Assembly: GCF_008801405.1 (NCBI RefSeq) | Contig: NZ_VZPV01000001.1 | Span: 2,170,001-2,234,000 of the forward strand | Length of the DNA stretch: 64,000 nucleotides | From: Ralstonia insidiosa | Lineage (GTDB): Bacteria; Pseudomonadota; Gammaproteobacteria; Burkholderiales; Burkholderiaceae | Direction: 5' to 3' | Shown: positions 9,366 through 18,561 of the stretch, in pieces | Position numbering within the stretch: position 1 is the first letter of the stretch | Layout of the letters: each line of letters starts with the position of its first letter | Made by a program: the position numbers and the translations under genes | Notes under the pieces: model-generated | Told to the model about the DNA's origin: nothing | What the model saw: the letters and a program-made list of their open reading frames with translations, nothing else | Databases searched by the model: none

Positions 9366-10844
9366 TCAGCGCAGCAAGGGCGATGTGCTGTGCGCCGGCG
9401 TAAATGCCTCGTGCCATGCGGCAGCAAGCTGCAGCAAGGCAAAGTCAGCGCGCGGTGGCGCAATCACCTGCAGACCCAGCGGAAGACCATCGGCTGTGAA
9501 GCCCGACGGCAAACTTGCCGCTGGAACACCAGCGAGGGTCGGGCCGATGACGACTTCCATCCAGCGGTGATACGTATCCATCGCGCGACCGGCAACCGTC
9601 TTGGGCCAATGTTCCTCAGCCGGGAACGGCGCGATCTGGCTGCTTGGCAGGACCAGGAAGTCGTACTCGGCAAACTGTGCCAGCAACGCCTGATACCAGT
9701 TCGCGCGGGTGGTGGTGGCGCGGTTGATGTCAACCAACCCACGGCGATGGCCTTGCTCCACTTCCCAGATCGCTTCGGGCTTGAGCAACTCCCGCGTGGT
9801 TGCGTTGGCGTATAGCTGGCCAAGGTTGCCGGTCACGATCATGGCGCGCAGCGTGCACCAGCATTCCCACAGCGCATCCATCGGGAAGAACGGCTGCACC
9901 GCTTCAACCTGGCAGCCCAGGTTGCGGAAGGTGCTCAGCGCGCGCTCGTTGACAGCCATCACCTCCGGCTCAACGGCCAGATAGCCGCCAAAGTCGCCCA
10001 GCCAGCCAATGCGCGCCTGCCGGAAATCGCGATGCAGCGGGCGTGTGAAGCCGGCAGGATCGTCTTGCAACGACAGCGGTGCACGCGGGTCGTAGCCCGC
10101 CTGGGTGGCGAGCAGCCAGGCAAGGTCTTGCGGGTTACGCGCCATCGGGCCTTCAGTGCCCAACTGCTGAAAGAACACGTCGCCGGTGGGGCCATAGGGC
10201 ACACGGCCAAGGCTGGGGCGCAGGCCGTAGATGTTGTTCCACGCGGCGGGATTGCGCAGCGAGCCCATCATGTCGCTGCCGTCTGCCACCGGCAGCATCT
10301 GCAGCGCGACCGCGACGGCCGTACCCCCGCTGCTGCCACCGGCTGATCGTGCCGGGTCCCACGCGTTGCGCGTGATGCCGTAGACCTGGTTGTAGGTATG
10401 CGAGCCTAGGCCGAACTCGGGCGTATTGGTCTTGCCGATGAACACCGTGCCCTGCCGGCGCAGGCGCTCAGCCATGATGCTGTCGCGCGCCGGCACGTTG
10501 CGCGCCAGCGCGCGGCTGCCCATCGTCGTCACCATGCCGGAGACAGCCGTCAGATCCTTGGGTGCCTGCGGAAAACCATGCATCCAGCCGCCCGACAGAC
10601 CTTGCGACAGCAGCACATCGCGCTCGCGCGCCTGATCGATCGCCCACGCGGCGTCCACACGAGCCACCACGGCGTTGACCGTTGGGTTAAGGCGATCGAT
10701 CTGTGCCAGGAAGGCTTCCATGACTTCCACGCAGGAAACGTCACGCGCGTGGATGCGCTTGGACAGCTCGATCGCGCTCCACTGCACGATCTCCTGGTGC
10801 GTCGGCGAATGTGTTGCTGCGGAGGACAGGGCGACGTTTTGCAT
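9366..10844 (-). CDS. Amidase (amidase-signature family)
   Basis: The 492-residue enzyme has the Ser-cisSer-Lys signature: lysine in PQAPKDLT, then SAGGSSGGTAVAVA with the paired serines. The C-terminal PSGFTADGLPLGLQV is also typical. I chose ATG 10844, preceded by AAGAGA, over an in-frame GTG at 10859. It is the last of three minus-strand genes, after an MHS transporter and an M20 amidohydrolase (23-bp spacing). Together they suggest uptake and stepwise hydrolysis of an amide or N-acyl amino acid. GatA is unlikely because no gatB or gatC neighbours exist. Confidence 0.88.
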   Translation of the reverse strand: MQNVALSSAATHSPTHQEIVQWSAIELSKRIHARDVSCVEVMEAFLAQIDRLNPTVNAVVARVDAAWAIDQARERDVLLSQGLSGGWMHGFPQAPKDLTAVSGMVTTMGSRALARNVPARDSIMAERLRRQGTVFIGKTNTPEFGLGSHTYNQVYGITRNAWDPARSAGGSSGGTAVAVALQMLPVADGSDMMGSLRNPAAWNNIYGLRPSLGRVPYGPTGDVFFQQLGTEGPMARNPQDLAWLLATQAGYDPRAPLSLQDDPAGFTRPLHRDFRQARIGWLGDFGGYLAVEPEVMAVNERALSTFRNLGCQVEAVQPFFPMDALWECWCTLRAMIVTGNLGQLYANATTRELLKPEAIWEVEQGHRRGLVDINRATTTRANWYQALLAQFAEYDFLVLPSSQIAPFPAEEHWPKTVAGRAMDTYHRWMEVVIGPTLAGVPAASLPSGFTADGLPLGLQVIAPPRADFALLQLAAAWHEAFTPAHSTSPLLR

Positions 10845-10867
10845 GGTTCTCTTCTGCACTCAGAGGG

Positions 10868-12079
10868 TTAGGCGGTCAGGTAGGTTTGCGCCAGCCGCAC
10901 CCAGCAGGCTGCGCCCAGCGGCAACACCTGATCGTTGAAATCGTAACCGGGGTTGTGGACCATGCAGCCGCCAAACTCGCCTTCGCCGTTGCCAAGAATC
11001 AGGTAGCAGCCGGGCACCTGATTGAGCATCCAGGCGAAGTCTTCGCTGCCGTTGAGTCCCTTGGGCGCCTGTGTGACGACGTTCTCCGCGCCGACCAGTT
11101 CAGTGCAAACCTGTTGCGCAAACTGGGTTTCTGCCAAGGTATTGACCATCGGCGGCGTGAGCTGACGGTAGTCGATCTGTGCTTCCACGCCATGCGCTTG
11201 CGCGGTCAGGCTGACGATCTCACGAATGCGCTTCTCTACCATGGCGCGCGTTTCCGGCCGCGCTGCGCGCACGTTGACGCCGATCGTCACCGATTCGGGA
11301 ATCACGTTGTGCGTCATGCCGCCACGAATGAAACCGACCGACACCACAGCGGTGTCATCCGGCGCCACATTGCGTGCCACCACGGTCTGCAGCGCCGTGA
11401 TGATGGCCGCAGACGCCACGATTGGATCGCTCGCACGATGCGGCATCGCGCCGTGTCCGCCCACGCCCTTGATGGTGACGTCCGCCACATCGGAAGACAG
11501 ACTGACCGGCCCCGGCAAGACGCGGAAGCTGCCCGCCGCCACGCCCGGCATGTTGTGCAGCGCGAACACGGCATCGCACGGAAAGCGCTCGAACAATCCG
11601 TCTTCGATCATGGCGAGTGCGCCGCACAGGTTTTCCTCATCGGGCTGGAAGATCAGGTTGAGCGTGCCATCAAAGTTGCGGCTGTCGGCCAGTGCCTTGG
11701 CTGCCGCCAGCAGGATGGCGGTGTGCCCGTCATGGCCGCAGGCGTGCATCTTGCCGTGGTTGCGGCTGGCATAGGGCAGGCCGGTGGCTTCGATGATGGG
11801 CAGTGCATCCATGTCGGCACGGATGCCGAGCTTGCGAGTGCCATTACCGAGCTTCAACTGGCCCACCACGCCGCTTTTACCGATGCCGGTGTGCACCTCG
11901 TAGCCCCAGCTTTTCAGCAGATCGGCCACCAGCATGCTCGTGCCGCCCACCTCGAAACCCAGTTCGGGCTGGGCGTGGATCTGGCGGCGGATGTTGACGA
12001 AGGTTTCTGCGTCGATATGGATGGGGGGCAGCAGATGCGGCAGCAGTTGGAAGGGCGTGAGCGTAGGCGCTTTGGTCAT
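10868..12079 (-). CDS. M20 family amidohydrolase (hippurate hydrolase-like)
   Basis: The 403-residue cytosolic metallopeptidase belongs to the M20D N-acyl-amino-acid/hippurate/IAA-conjugate hydrolases. The metal ligands are visible in HACGHDGHTA and in the catalytic-glutamate segment FQPDEEN. A dimerisation-domain histidine lies in GVGGHGAMPHRASDP, and a late ligand in LNGSEDFAWM. It sits between an MHS transporter (33-bp gap) and an amidase (23-bp gap) on the same strand, so it is probably co-transcribed. N-acyl amino acid cleavage is the family activity; the true substrate is unknown. Confidence 0.9.
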   Translation of the reverse strand: MTKAPTLTPFQLLPHLLPPIHIDAETFVNIRRQIHAQPELGFEVGGTSMLVADLLKSWGYEVHTGIGKSGVVGQLKLGNGTRKLGIRADMDALPIIEATGLPYASRNHGKMHACGHDGHTAILLAAAKALADSRNFDGTLNLIFQPDEENLCGALAMIEDGLFERFPCDAVFALHNMPGVAAGSFRVLPGPVSLSSDVADVTIKGVGGHGAMPHRASDPIVASAAIITALQTVVARNVAPDDTAVVSVGFIRGGMTHNVIPESVTIGVNVRAARPETRAMVEKRIREIVSLTAQAHGVEAQIDYRQLTPPMVNTLAETQFAQQVCTELVGAENVVTQAPKGLNGSEDFAWMLNQVPGCYLILGNGEGEFGGCMVHNPGYDFNDQVLPLGAACWVRLAQTYLTA

Positions 12080-12112
12080 GTGGGGGCTCCTTGCTGGAAG
12101 GGGAATGGGTTG

Positions 12113-13414
12113 TTAGTGAGACTCGCGCGCTTCGCGCAGGCTCAGCACGGTCAATAGCGTGATGGCGCTGCACGCCATCATGTAGAAAGCAGGGGAGAGC
12201 GGATTGCCGGTGCGAGCCAGCAGCCAGGTCACAACAAACTGGCACGAGCCGCCAAACACCGTCACGCCAATGGCGTAGATGACCGACAAGCCGCTGGCGC
12301 GCACCTTGATGGGCAGCAACTCCATCATCATGAGTAGCATCGGCGTGGTGCCCAGGTACAGGGTGCCGGTCAGCAGCGCCGAGAGCGCCAGCACCAGCGG
12401 CACGCTCGGGTAGTGCGTCATCAGCCAGAAGGCTGGATAGAGCAGCACCACAGTGACCAGCGTTGCGCCCACCACCAGCGGCTTGCGGCGCGGCAGACGG
12501 TCTGCCAGCCAGCCGGAAAGCAGCGAAGCGCCAAAGCTGGTCAGCCCGGTCACGCAACCCGCGAGCAACGACAGCGACGCCGGCAGATGCAGCTCGCGGA
12601 TCATGTAGGTCGGCATGAAATAGATCACCAGATACGTGCCCACCGTGCCACCGATGATAGTGAGAACGCCCTTGACCACCAGCCCGCCGTGCTCGCGGAA
12701 CAGCATGCCGAGCGGGCTAGGCGCGTGCGTTTCGGCCGTATGGGTTTCGTCCAGGTGGGATCGGATATAGAGACCGACAGGCGCAATCAGCAGGCCCAGG
12801 AAAAACGGCACGCGCCAACCCCAGCTCTGCAGCGCTTCCGGCGACAGGCTGCCGTACAGAATGGCGGCGGTGAGCGCGCCACACAGGGCAGCGATGCCCT
12901 GGCTACCCAACTGCCAGCTCACGCGAAAACCACGCCCCTTGATACCGCCGGACTCCATCAGCATGGCGGTCGATGCACCAATCTCACCGCCCAGCGAAAA
13001 GCCTTGCAGCAGACGCCCCGCCAGAATCACCAGCGGGCCAAACAGGCCTGCGGTGGCGTACGTCGGCGCGACTGCCAGGCACAGCGTGCCGATCACCATC
13101 AGACCGATCGTCAATGTCATGGCGGCCTTGCGCCCGCGGCGGTCAGCATAGTTGCCGATCACGAAGCCGCCCAGCGGCCGCATCACAAAGCCGATGCCGA
13201 ACGTCGCCACCGCCAGCAGCAGCGAGCCATAGGCGCTATCCGACGGGAAGAACAGCTTGCCGATCATCAACGCGAAGAAGCTGTAGACCGTGAAGTCGTA
13301 CATCTCCAGCGCATTGCCGATCGAGCATGCAGCAATCAACCGCGCCTGGCTGGTGGGCTTAGGTGCAGCAATGGCCGAGGCGGGCAAGGCCGGCTGCAGG
13401 GTGGCGTCGTTCAT
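12113..13414 (-). CDS. MFS transporter, metabolite:H+ symporter (MHS/ProP-like) family
   Basis: The 433-residue membrane protein has about 12 predicted helices and the MHS signature EMYDFTVYSFFALMIGK in helix 1. The loop 2-3 motif is GNYADRRGRKAAM, followed by GRLLQGFSLGGEIG. It is the first gene of the transporter, M20 amidohydrolase, amidase unit and diverges from the LysR gene at 13632. The likely role is uptake of the organic acid or N-acyl compound that the next two enzymes hydrolyse. Confidence 0.9.
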   Translation of the reverse strand: MNDATLQPALPASAIAAPKPTSQARLIAACSIGNALEMYDFTVYSFFALMIGKLFFPSDSAYGSLLLAVATFGIGFVMRPLGGFVIGNYADRRGRKAAMTLTIGLMVIGTLCLAVAPTYATAGLFGPLVILAGRLLQGFSLGGEIGASTAMLMESGGIKGRGFRVSWQLGSQGIAALCGALTAAILYGSLSPEALQSWGWRVPFFLGLLIAPVGLYIRSHLDETHTAETHAPSPLGMLFREHGGLVVKGVLTIIGGTVGTYLVIYFMPTYMIRELHLPASLSLLAGCVTGLTSFGASLLSGWLADRLPRRKPLVVGATLVTVVLLYPAFWLMTHYPSVPLVLALSALLTGTLYLGTTPMLLMMMELLPIKVRASGLSVIYAIGVTVFGGSCQFVVTWLLARTGNPLSPAFYMMACSAITLLTVLSLREARESH

Positions 13415-13631
13415 GGGGGGTCTCCATCCGCGAGTTGGGGAAGGGCTTCTGCGAGTCCTTGGGCGTTTGCAGTATTCCGGGAACGCGCGCGCAGAAAAAA
13501 TCGCAAATATTCATCCCGATAACCAAATAGAATCACCGTCATAACCGGCATGTATCCGCTATCAGGGAAAGCCCGTGAAAGCGTGACGCGGCAGGCACAC
13601 AGAAGGGTGTGCAACGAGGAGGAGAAGCAAG

Positions 13632-14549
13632 GTGAAGCTGCACCAGTTGCGCATCCTGCTGGCGGTCGCCCAGCACGGCAGCATCCACGAGGCCTCGCGC
13701 GGCCTGCATATCTCTCAGCCGGCGTTATCCAAGGCGATTGCCGAATTGGAGCGGGAGCTTGGCGTCACGCTGCTGTCGCGCTCGGTGCGCGGCGTGAGCC
13801 TGACGGCGTACGGGGTGGCGGTGGTCAAGCGCGCCAGCGTGGTCGAGCAGGAACTGCGTCACGCGCTGGAAGATATCGAATCCATTCGCGGCCATGCAGA
13901 GGCCGAACTCAACATCGGCTTTACCGCCGTAGCCTCCAGCGGGCCATTGCCGGATGCCATGGCGGCATTCCGCACGCGCTTTCCCAACGTGGCGTTGCGC
14001 GGTGTCGAGCAGCGCTCGCAGCAGATTCTGGAAGGGCTGCGCGAAGGGCGGCTCGATCTGGGGCTGATCTCCACCAACAGCGGGCCCGGCACGAGCAGCT
14101 TTCAGTGGGAGCCGTTGTTCTCCGTGCCGATGCGCCTGGCGGTGCGACCCGGCCATCCGCTGCGGAAGACGCGCAAGCTGCGCTCACTCCTGGATGCGGA
14201 TTGGCTGGTGCTCGATCCCCTCGATGACCCTGGTAGCCCGATGGCGAGCCTGATGCGGCTACACCGGTTGGAGATTCCGCGCCGGATCGTGCAGAGCGGC
14301 TCCAACCTGCTCGGCCTGCAATTGGCCACGAAGACAGACCTGGTGAGCATGTGGTCGGATTTCGTCTTCGCCAACTCGCTGGGGCCGCTGCGCACGATTC
14401 CGGGCGCGCTGGAGATCCTGCCGATGGAAGACGAACTGCCGGACTTCAGCGTCTACATGGTCTATCGATCGGCCGATCTGATGACGCATGCCTGTGCCGA
14501 GTTCAGCAAGGAGATTCGGCATGCTGCGCAACGGTACCGGCACCGCTGA
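13632..14549 (+). CDS. LysR-family transcriptional regulator
   Basis: The 305-residue regulator has an HTH at residues 1-60 (LRILLAVAQHGSIHEASRGL, ISQPALSKAIAELEREL) and a periplasmic-binding-protein-like effector domain. The start is GTG, 10-15 bases after GAGGAGGAG. The 217-bp divergent spacer to the MHS transporter places the amidase/amidohydrolase operon under its probable control. Confidence 0.88.
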   Translation: MKLHQLRILLAVAQHGSIHEASRGLHISQPALSKAIAELERELGVTLLSRSVRGVSLTAYGVAVVKRASVVEQELRHALEDIESIRGHAEAELNIGFTAVASSGPLPDAMAAFRTRFPNVALRGVEQRSQQILEGLREGRLDLGLISTNSGPGTSSFQWEPLFSVPMRLAVRPGHPLRKTRKLRSLLDADWLVLDPLDDPGSPMASLMRLHRLEIPRRIVQSGSNLLGLQLATKTDLVSMWSDFVFANSLGPLRTIPGALEILPMEDELPDFSVYMVYRSADLMTHACAEFSKEIRHAAQRYRHR

Positions 14550-14950
14550 GCGTCAAACCAAGGTGCTAGAGAAGCAAGGCCACCAAAGCATCCACAAAGC
14601 CCCGATTTGTCTGAGCGACCAGTTGTGCGGTGAACCCAGGGCCCTCAATGAGGCGAGGAGGTGGTCATGTGACGCTAAGGCGATGCAGAAAGCGATCAAC
14701 TCCGCCCTGCGTAAGTGGCATCATCGAGCGACATAGCTGATCTATCTAGATCTGTGGCAGCAGCATGAACAAGGGGGAGTGGTGGTGCGTTCGCGAGGTC
14801 ACACGCGTTGAGCGCGACGTGACTGCGAGGGTCATAAAGCCCCCCGCAACAGCGGTAAAGTCACTAGAATCTCGGATTTTGTTGCCGCACGCCGGCTGTC
14901 GGCCTGACATGGTTGCGCGCAAAACCTGACGCCGGGCCGCGAATATCACA
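14550..14950. other. Intergenic region before the glycan operon
   Basis: These 400 bp contain no convincing gene on either strand. Short open frames lack ribosome sites and family-like composition. Base composition drops toward the downstream operon. It probably holds the promoter of the glycan cluster; I see no JUMPstart-like element and no clear terminator. Confidence 0.5.
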
Positions 14951-16195
14951 ATGCAAAACACAAGTAAGAGCCATGTTCGTTTGAGTGTCTTCCTGATCGG
15001 AGTTGCTCTCATCGTGATACTGAGCATGCTGGCGGTGCATCTGCTCGGCTTTGGCGAAATTGCCGCAGCGGTTGACAAGAATCCGGAGCGACTGCGCGAC
15101 TTCACTTTCCCTGTCTGGCATAGTCAGTCAGTTCGAGAGCACGGTTTCCTAGTTTTTCTATCTCAAGATGGCTTCGCCGCAAGGACGGCGTACGCCAATC
15201 ATCCAACGGTCTACTTGTGGTTCATGGATGCATTGAATCACTTTCAGCATCGTTTTCCCATGTTGACCATGCGCTTGACGAGTGCTTGGCTGGCCATGCT
15301 TGCCATGGCTCTTGCCACCGGGTACGTCGTCTATCGATGTCTCGACGATTTGTCTGTAACCAAGCTCATAGTTCTCGGCCTTGGATTCTGCTACATCGCC
15401 ACGTTGCCAACATACTGGATTGCGGTAGGCAAGTTCAATGTCGATAACGGGTTCATTTTCTTGATGCCCGCGTTGATCATGCTCAGCTACTTCACATGGA
15501 AAAATAGTGCGAAAGGTGGTGGCTTTTGGTTCTGGGCAACTGTGACAACATTGGTTATGCCGATAGCGGGCGTGTTGTTTGCTATCGGCCTCTCGGTGCA
15601 ATTTTTGGGGCGTGACTTCCGACTCGGCACCCGGACTTGGGCAGCGCCAGTGCTGCTCGCAGCACTATCGACCGTTCTCTATCTTGAACCGGTGCTCGTG
15701 CTAAAGCTGCTTGGCTTCAATAGCATGAACAGCTCATGGGTCTTTCGCGCTGGGCTAGATGGCGATACAAGGGGATTCAGCAATGCACTCAACTCTGTGC
15801 TATTCCCACAGGTCCGTCGCCCATTTCATTTGGTCGTCATACCGGTGGCGCTTGTTGTGGTGCAATGGCTAGCCATGCGGGGAGTAGTGCAGTCTGCGGT
15901 TAGCAACGGCAAATCGGTATTCGTCATCAATCTGTTTGCGGTCTATGCGTTGACGTTGCTGTTTTGGCCACAGGCCGTTTCAATTCATCCGTATCTCTAC
16001 GATGCGATCTTGATTGGTCCTGTTGCAGTTTGGGTTATGGTGAATTTTGCGGGCCTAGTTGTATCGGAGCGAACATTTCCGCTGTGGTGTTTTGCGCTGG
16101 GGCTCTTGATTATGTTCAATCTGACAACAGTCGCCCAAGCCACCCACTCCCCCCCATATCCGCAGTGGAACCTCACCGGCGATCGCGATGGCTGA
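14951..16195 (+). CDS. Multi-spanning membrane protein, putative GT-C-type glycosyltransferase
   Basis: The 414-residue protein has roughly nine to ten hydrophobic segments. A periplasmic-type loop after helix 1 contains DKNPERLRDFTFPVWHSQS and a possible acidic site. I do not recognise a named family by motif. Polytopic proteins of this length at the head of lipid-linked sugar operons are usually GT-C enzymes that transfer from a polyprenyl-phosphate sugar. That assignment is inferred from context: an ArnC-like GT2 and an ArnE-like carrier lie in the same operon. The 3' end overlaps the next gene by eight bases. Codon use is less GC-rich than in the flanks. Confidence 0.6.
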   Translation: MQNTSKSHVRLSVFLIGVALIVILSMLAVHLLGFGEIAAAVDKNPERLRDFTFPVWHSQSVREHGFLVFLSQDGFAARTAYANHPTVYLWFMDALNHFQHRFPMLTMRLTSAWLAMLAMALATGYVVYRCLDDLSVTKLIVLGLGFCYIATLPTYWIAVGKFNVDNGFIFLMPALIMLSYFTWKNSAKGGGFWFWATVTTLVMPIAGVLFAIGLSVQFLGRDFRLGTRTWAAPVLLAALSTVLYLEPVLVLKLLGFNSMNSSWVFRAGLDGDTRGFSNALNSVLFPQVRRPFHLVVIPVALVVVQWLAMRGVVQSAVSNGKSVFVINLFAVYALTLLFWPQAVSIHPYLYDAILIGPVAVWVMVNFAGLVVSERTFPLWCFALGLLIMFNLTTVAQATHSPPYPQWNLTGDRDG

Positions 16196-16898
16196 TGCGA
16201 AACCTGTGGCGAAGAAGGTCGCTATCCTGCAGTCCAACTACATTCCATGGAAGGGCTATTTTGAAATCATTGCTGCCGTCGATGAGTTTATTCTGTATGA
16301 CGACATGCAATTCACAAAGAACGACTGGAGAAATCGCAATCGCATCAAGACTCCGACAGGCACTCAATGGCTAAGCATTCCTGTCGGCAGTGACATTCGA
16401 AGGCGCATCCGTGATGTCCAGTTGCCCAATACCTCTTGGGCCGAGCAACATTGGAGGACTCTGTCGCTAAACTATCGTGCGGCAGCATGCTTTGATAGCA
16501 CCGCCGAATGGCTAGCCCCCCTCTATCTTGATAATAAATGCCCAGATCTGTCATCTTTCAATCGCAGGTTGATTGAGGCAATCTGCACGCATCTCGGCAT
16601 TCAAACCGTGATCCGAAATTCTTGGGATTACTCGCTTGTTGATGGTAAGACAGATCGACTTGTTAGCTTATGCAGGCAAGCGGACGCCGAAGTCTATGTA
16701 TCAGGACCGTCGGCGCGTGGCTATCTCGACGAATCCCTATTTCTGGCGTCGGGCATCGAGTTGCAGTGGATGCACTACGGCCCTTATCCCATGTATCCCC
16801 AGCTTTGGGGGGCATTCGTACATGAGGTATCGGTGCTCGATCTTTTGTTCAATTGTGGCGCTGATGCGCCCCTCTACATGAATTGTTCGCGACCGTGA
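16188..16898 (+). CDS. WbqC-like family protein
   Basis: The 236-residue protein matches the WbqC-like family. It begins VAILQSNYIPWKGYFEIIA, followed by DEFILYDDMQFTKNDWRNRN and IKTPTGTQWLSIPV, all conserved blocks. Members occur in O-antigen and other surface-polysaccharide clusters. Their chemistry is poorly defined; acyl or aminoacyl modification of sugars has been proposed. It overlaps both neighbours (eight bases upstream, GTGA downstream), so it is tightly coupled to the membrane protein and the GT2 gene. Confidence 0.85.
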   Translation: MADAKPVAKKVAILQSNYIPWKGYFEIIAAVDEFILYDDMQFTKNDWRNRNRIKTPTGTQWLSIPVGSDIRRRIRDVQLPNTSWAEQHWRTLSLNYRAAACFDSTAEWLAPLYLDNKCPDLSSFNRRLIEAICTHLGIQTVIRNSWDYSLVDGKTDRLVSLCRQADAEVYVSGPSARGYLDESLFLASGIELQWMHYGPYPMYPQLWGAFVHEVSVLDLLFNCGADAPLYMNCSRP

Positions 16899-17821
16899 AA
16901 CTCTCGATTGTCACCACCCTTTATCGGTCACATGCCTATTTGAGCCAATTCTATGAGCGTGCAAGAGCAACTGCAGGAACATTCGCGCTTGAAGACTATG
17001 AGATCGTTATGGTCAATGATGGTTCGCCTGACCAAAGCCTTGAGCTGGCTGTTGAGCTTGCAGGGCAGGATGAGCATGTTGTCGTGGTCGATCTGTCCCG
17101 CAACTTCGGGCACCACAAGGCCATGATGACGGGCCTAGCACATGCCAGTGGTGATTTGGTGTTTCTGATTGATTGTGATTTGGAGGAATCACCGGAGTGG
17201 CTGACGGAGTTCGCAGACACGATGGAGGAGAAGCAATGCGATGTGGTCTATGGCGTTCAACAACAACGAAAGGGGGGCTGGTTCGAGCGCGTTTCTGGCC
17301 AGTGTTTCTGGTCGCTGTTTAACACACTGAGCGATATTTCATTACCCGCAAATATCGTGACAGCGCGGCTGATGACCCGCAGATATGTCGAGGCACTGTT
17401 GCAACATCAAGAGCGCGAGGTGTTCATGGCCGGCCTCTGGCATATTACCGGATATGACCAAGTTGCCCAGATGGTACGCAAGCTTAGCAATGCCGAGTCG
17501 ACGTATACCTTTCGCCGAAAGGTGTCGCTATTCGTCAATTCGATTACCTCGTTTAGTAACACGCCGCTCATCGGTATCTTTTATCTCGGACTCGGCATTT
17601 CCCTTCTGGCAGTGCTGTACGTTTTTTGGTTACTCGTACATTGGCTTTTCTTCAACCGACCGCCAACGGGTTGGACTTCCGTTATGGCGTCAATCTGGCT
17701 GATTGGTGGCATGTTGATGTCGTGCGTGGGAGTGATCGGCATCTATCTGTCGAAAATATTCTCAGAGACGAAGCGGCGCCCCTATACGATCGTAAGGCAA
17801 GTCTATCGACGCGAATCATGA
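16895..17821 (+). CDS. Family 2 glycosyltransferase with two C-terminal membrane helices (ArnC/DPM/GtrB-like)
   Basis: The 308-residue enzyme has an N-terminal GT-A domain with SIVTTLYRSHAYL, MVNDGSPDQS and LIDCDLEESPEW (the DxD-like metal site). The QxxRxGWFERV-type block KGGWFERVSG follows. Two hydrophobic helices near residues 225-290 anchor it in the membrane. This arrangement is typical of enzymes that attach a nucleotide sugar to undecaprenyl phosphate on the cytoplasmic face, such as ArnC and GtrB. GTG 16895 overlaps the previous stop (GTGA); a TTG at 16883 is less likely. Confidence 0.88.
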   Translation: MKLSIVTTLYRSHAYLSQFYERARATAGTFALEDYEIVMVNDGSPDQSLELAVELAGQDEHVVVVDLSRNFGHHKAMMTGLAHASGDLVFLIDCDLEESPEWLTEFADTMEEKQCDVVYGVQQQRKGGWFERVSGQCFWSLFNTLSDISLPANIVTARLMTRRYVEALLQHQEREVFMAGLWHITGYDQVAQMVRKLSNAESTYTFRRKVSLFVNSITSFSNTPLIGIFYLGLGISLLAVLYVFWLLVHWLFFNRPPTGWTSVMASIWLIGGMLMSCVGVIGIYLSKIFSETKRRPYTIVRQVYRRES

Positions 17822-18561
17822 CGCTACGAATCGCTTTCCTCTGTTCTGGAGGTGGAGGCAACCTCCGCTTCATCGCGCAGGCCATCGAGCAACGGACATT
17901 GCCCGACGCCATGATCTGCGCTGTCTTGACTGATCGAGAATGCTTGGCCAACCAGTTCGCACGCGAGCATCGTATAAGTACTCGCGTGCTGGATTTCCGC
18001 GCGCAGGAACAGCAGGAAGTGCTGGACGCCCTGGGCGAAGCTACCGCAGATGTTGTCGTCACTAACGTCCATAAGATCCTTGCTGCCCCGGTGGTTGCCG
18101 CTTATCGCGGACGGCTGGTGAATCTGCACTATTCTCTGTTGCCGGCATACGGTGGTGTGATTGGTATGCGACCAGTGGAATTGGCGTTGGCCGATGGAGT
18201 GAAATTCATCGGTGTGACCGCGCATCATGTTGATGAGGCTGTCGATGCCGGTAAGCCGATCGTACAGGCTGTTATTCCGACTGAGCCGCACGATACTGTT
18301 GCATCCTTGGCGGATACAGTTTTTCGGAACGGTTGCCTCACCCTGCTGGAGGCGCTCAGGACGTTCATCTTAGCGTCGACCGATCACACTGGCGGTATCA
18401 AGAACGCCTACGTGCGCAATCGGGAAAGTTGCTTCAATCCGGGCCTATCATTTCCAGCAAGCTTGTTCGACGAACCCTTCTGGAGGAAGTTGGCGGACTA
18501 TCCGTCCGCGCCGAGCGCGAGGCGAGGCCATAGCGCACAACGCATCCAGGGGCAAGGTTGA
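17818..18561 (+). CDS. Formyltransferase-family protein (putative sugar N-formyltransferase)
   Basis: The 247-residue protein has the 10-formyl-tetrahydrofolate transferase fold (PurN/Fmt/ArnA-N type). The opening LRIAFLCSGGGGNLRFIAQ is a PurN-like beta-strand/loop. The catalytic triad is visible: Asn in RLVNLHYSLLPAYGG, His in GVTAHHVDEAVDAG and Asp in that last block. It lies beside a sugar aminotransferase and lipid-sugar transfer genes. N-formylation of a 4-amino sugar, as in Qui4NFo or Fuc4NFo formation, is therefore more likely than purine synthesis. ATG 17818 overlaps the GT2 stop. Confidence 0.8.
   Translation: MTLRIAFLCSGGGGNLRFIAQAIEQRTLPDAMICAVLTDRECLANQFAREHRISTRVLDFRAQEQQEVLDALGEATADVVVTNVHKILAAPVVAAYRGRLVNLHYSLLPAYGGVIGMRPVELALADGVKFIGVTAHHVDEAVDAGKPIVQAVIPTEPHDTVASLADTVFRNGCLTLLEALRTFILASTDHTGGIKNAYVRNRESCFNPGLSFPASLFDEPFWRKLADYPSAPSARRGHSAQRIQGQG

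Noticed and set aside
10811..12157. 448-codon plus-strand frame opposite the M20 amidohydrolase
   Set aside because: It mirrors a gene with clear catalytic motifs and has no family-like sequence or ribosome site of its own.
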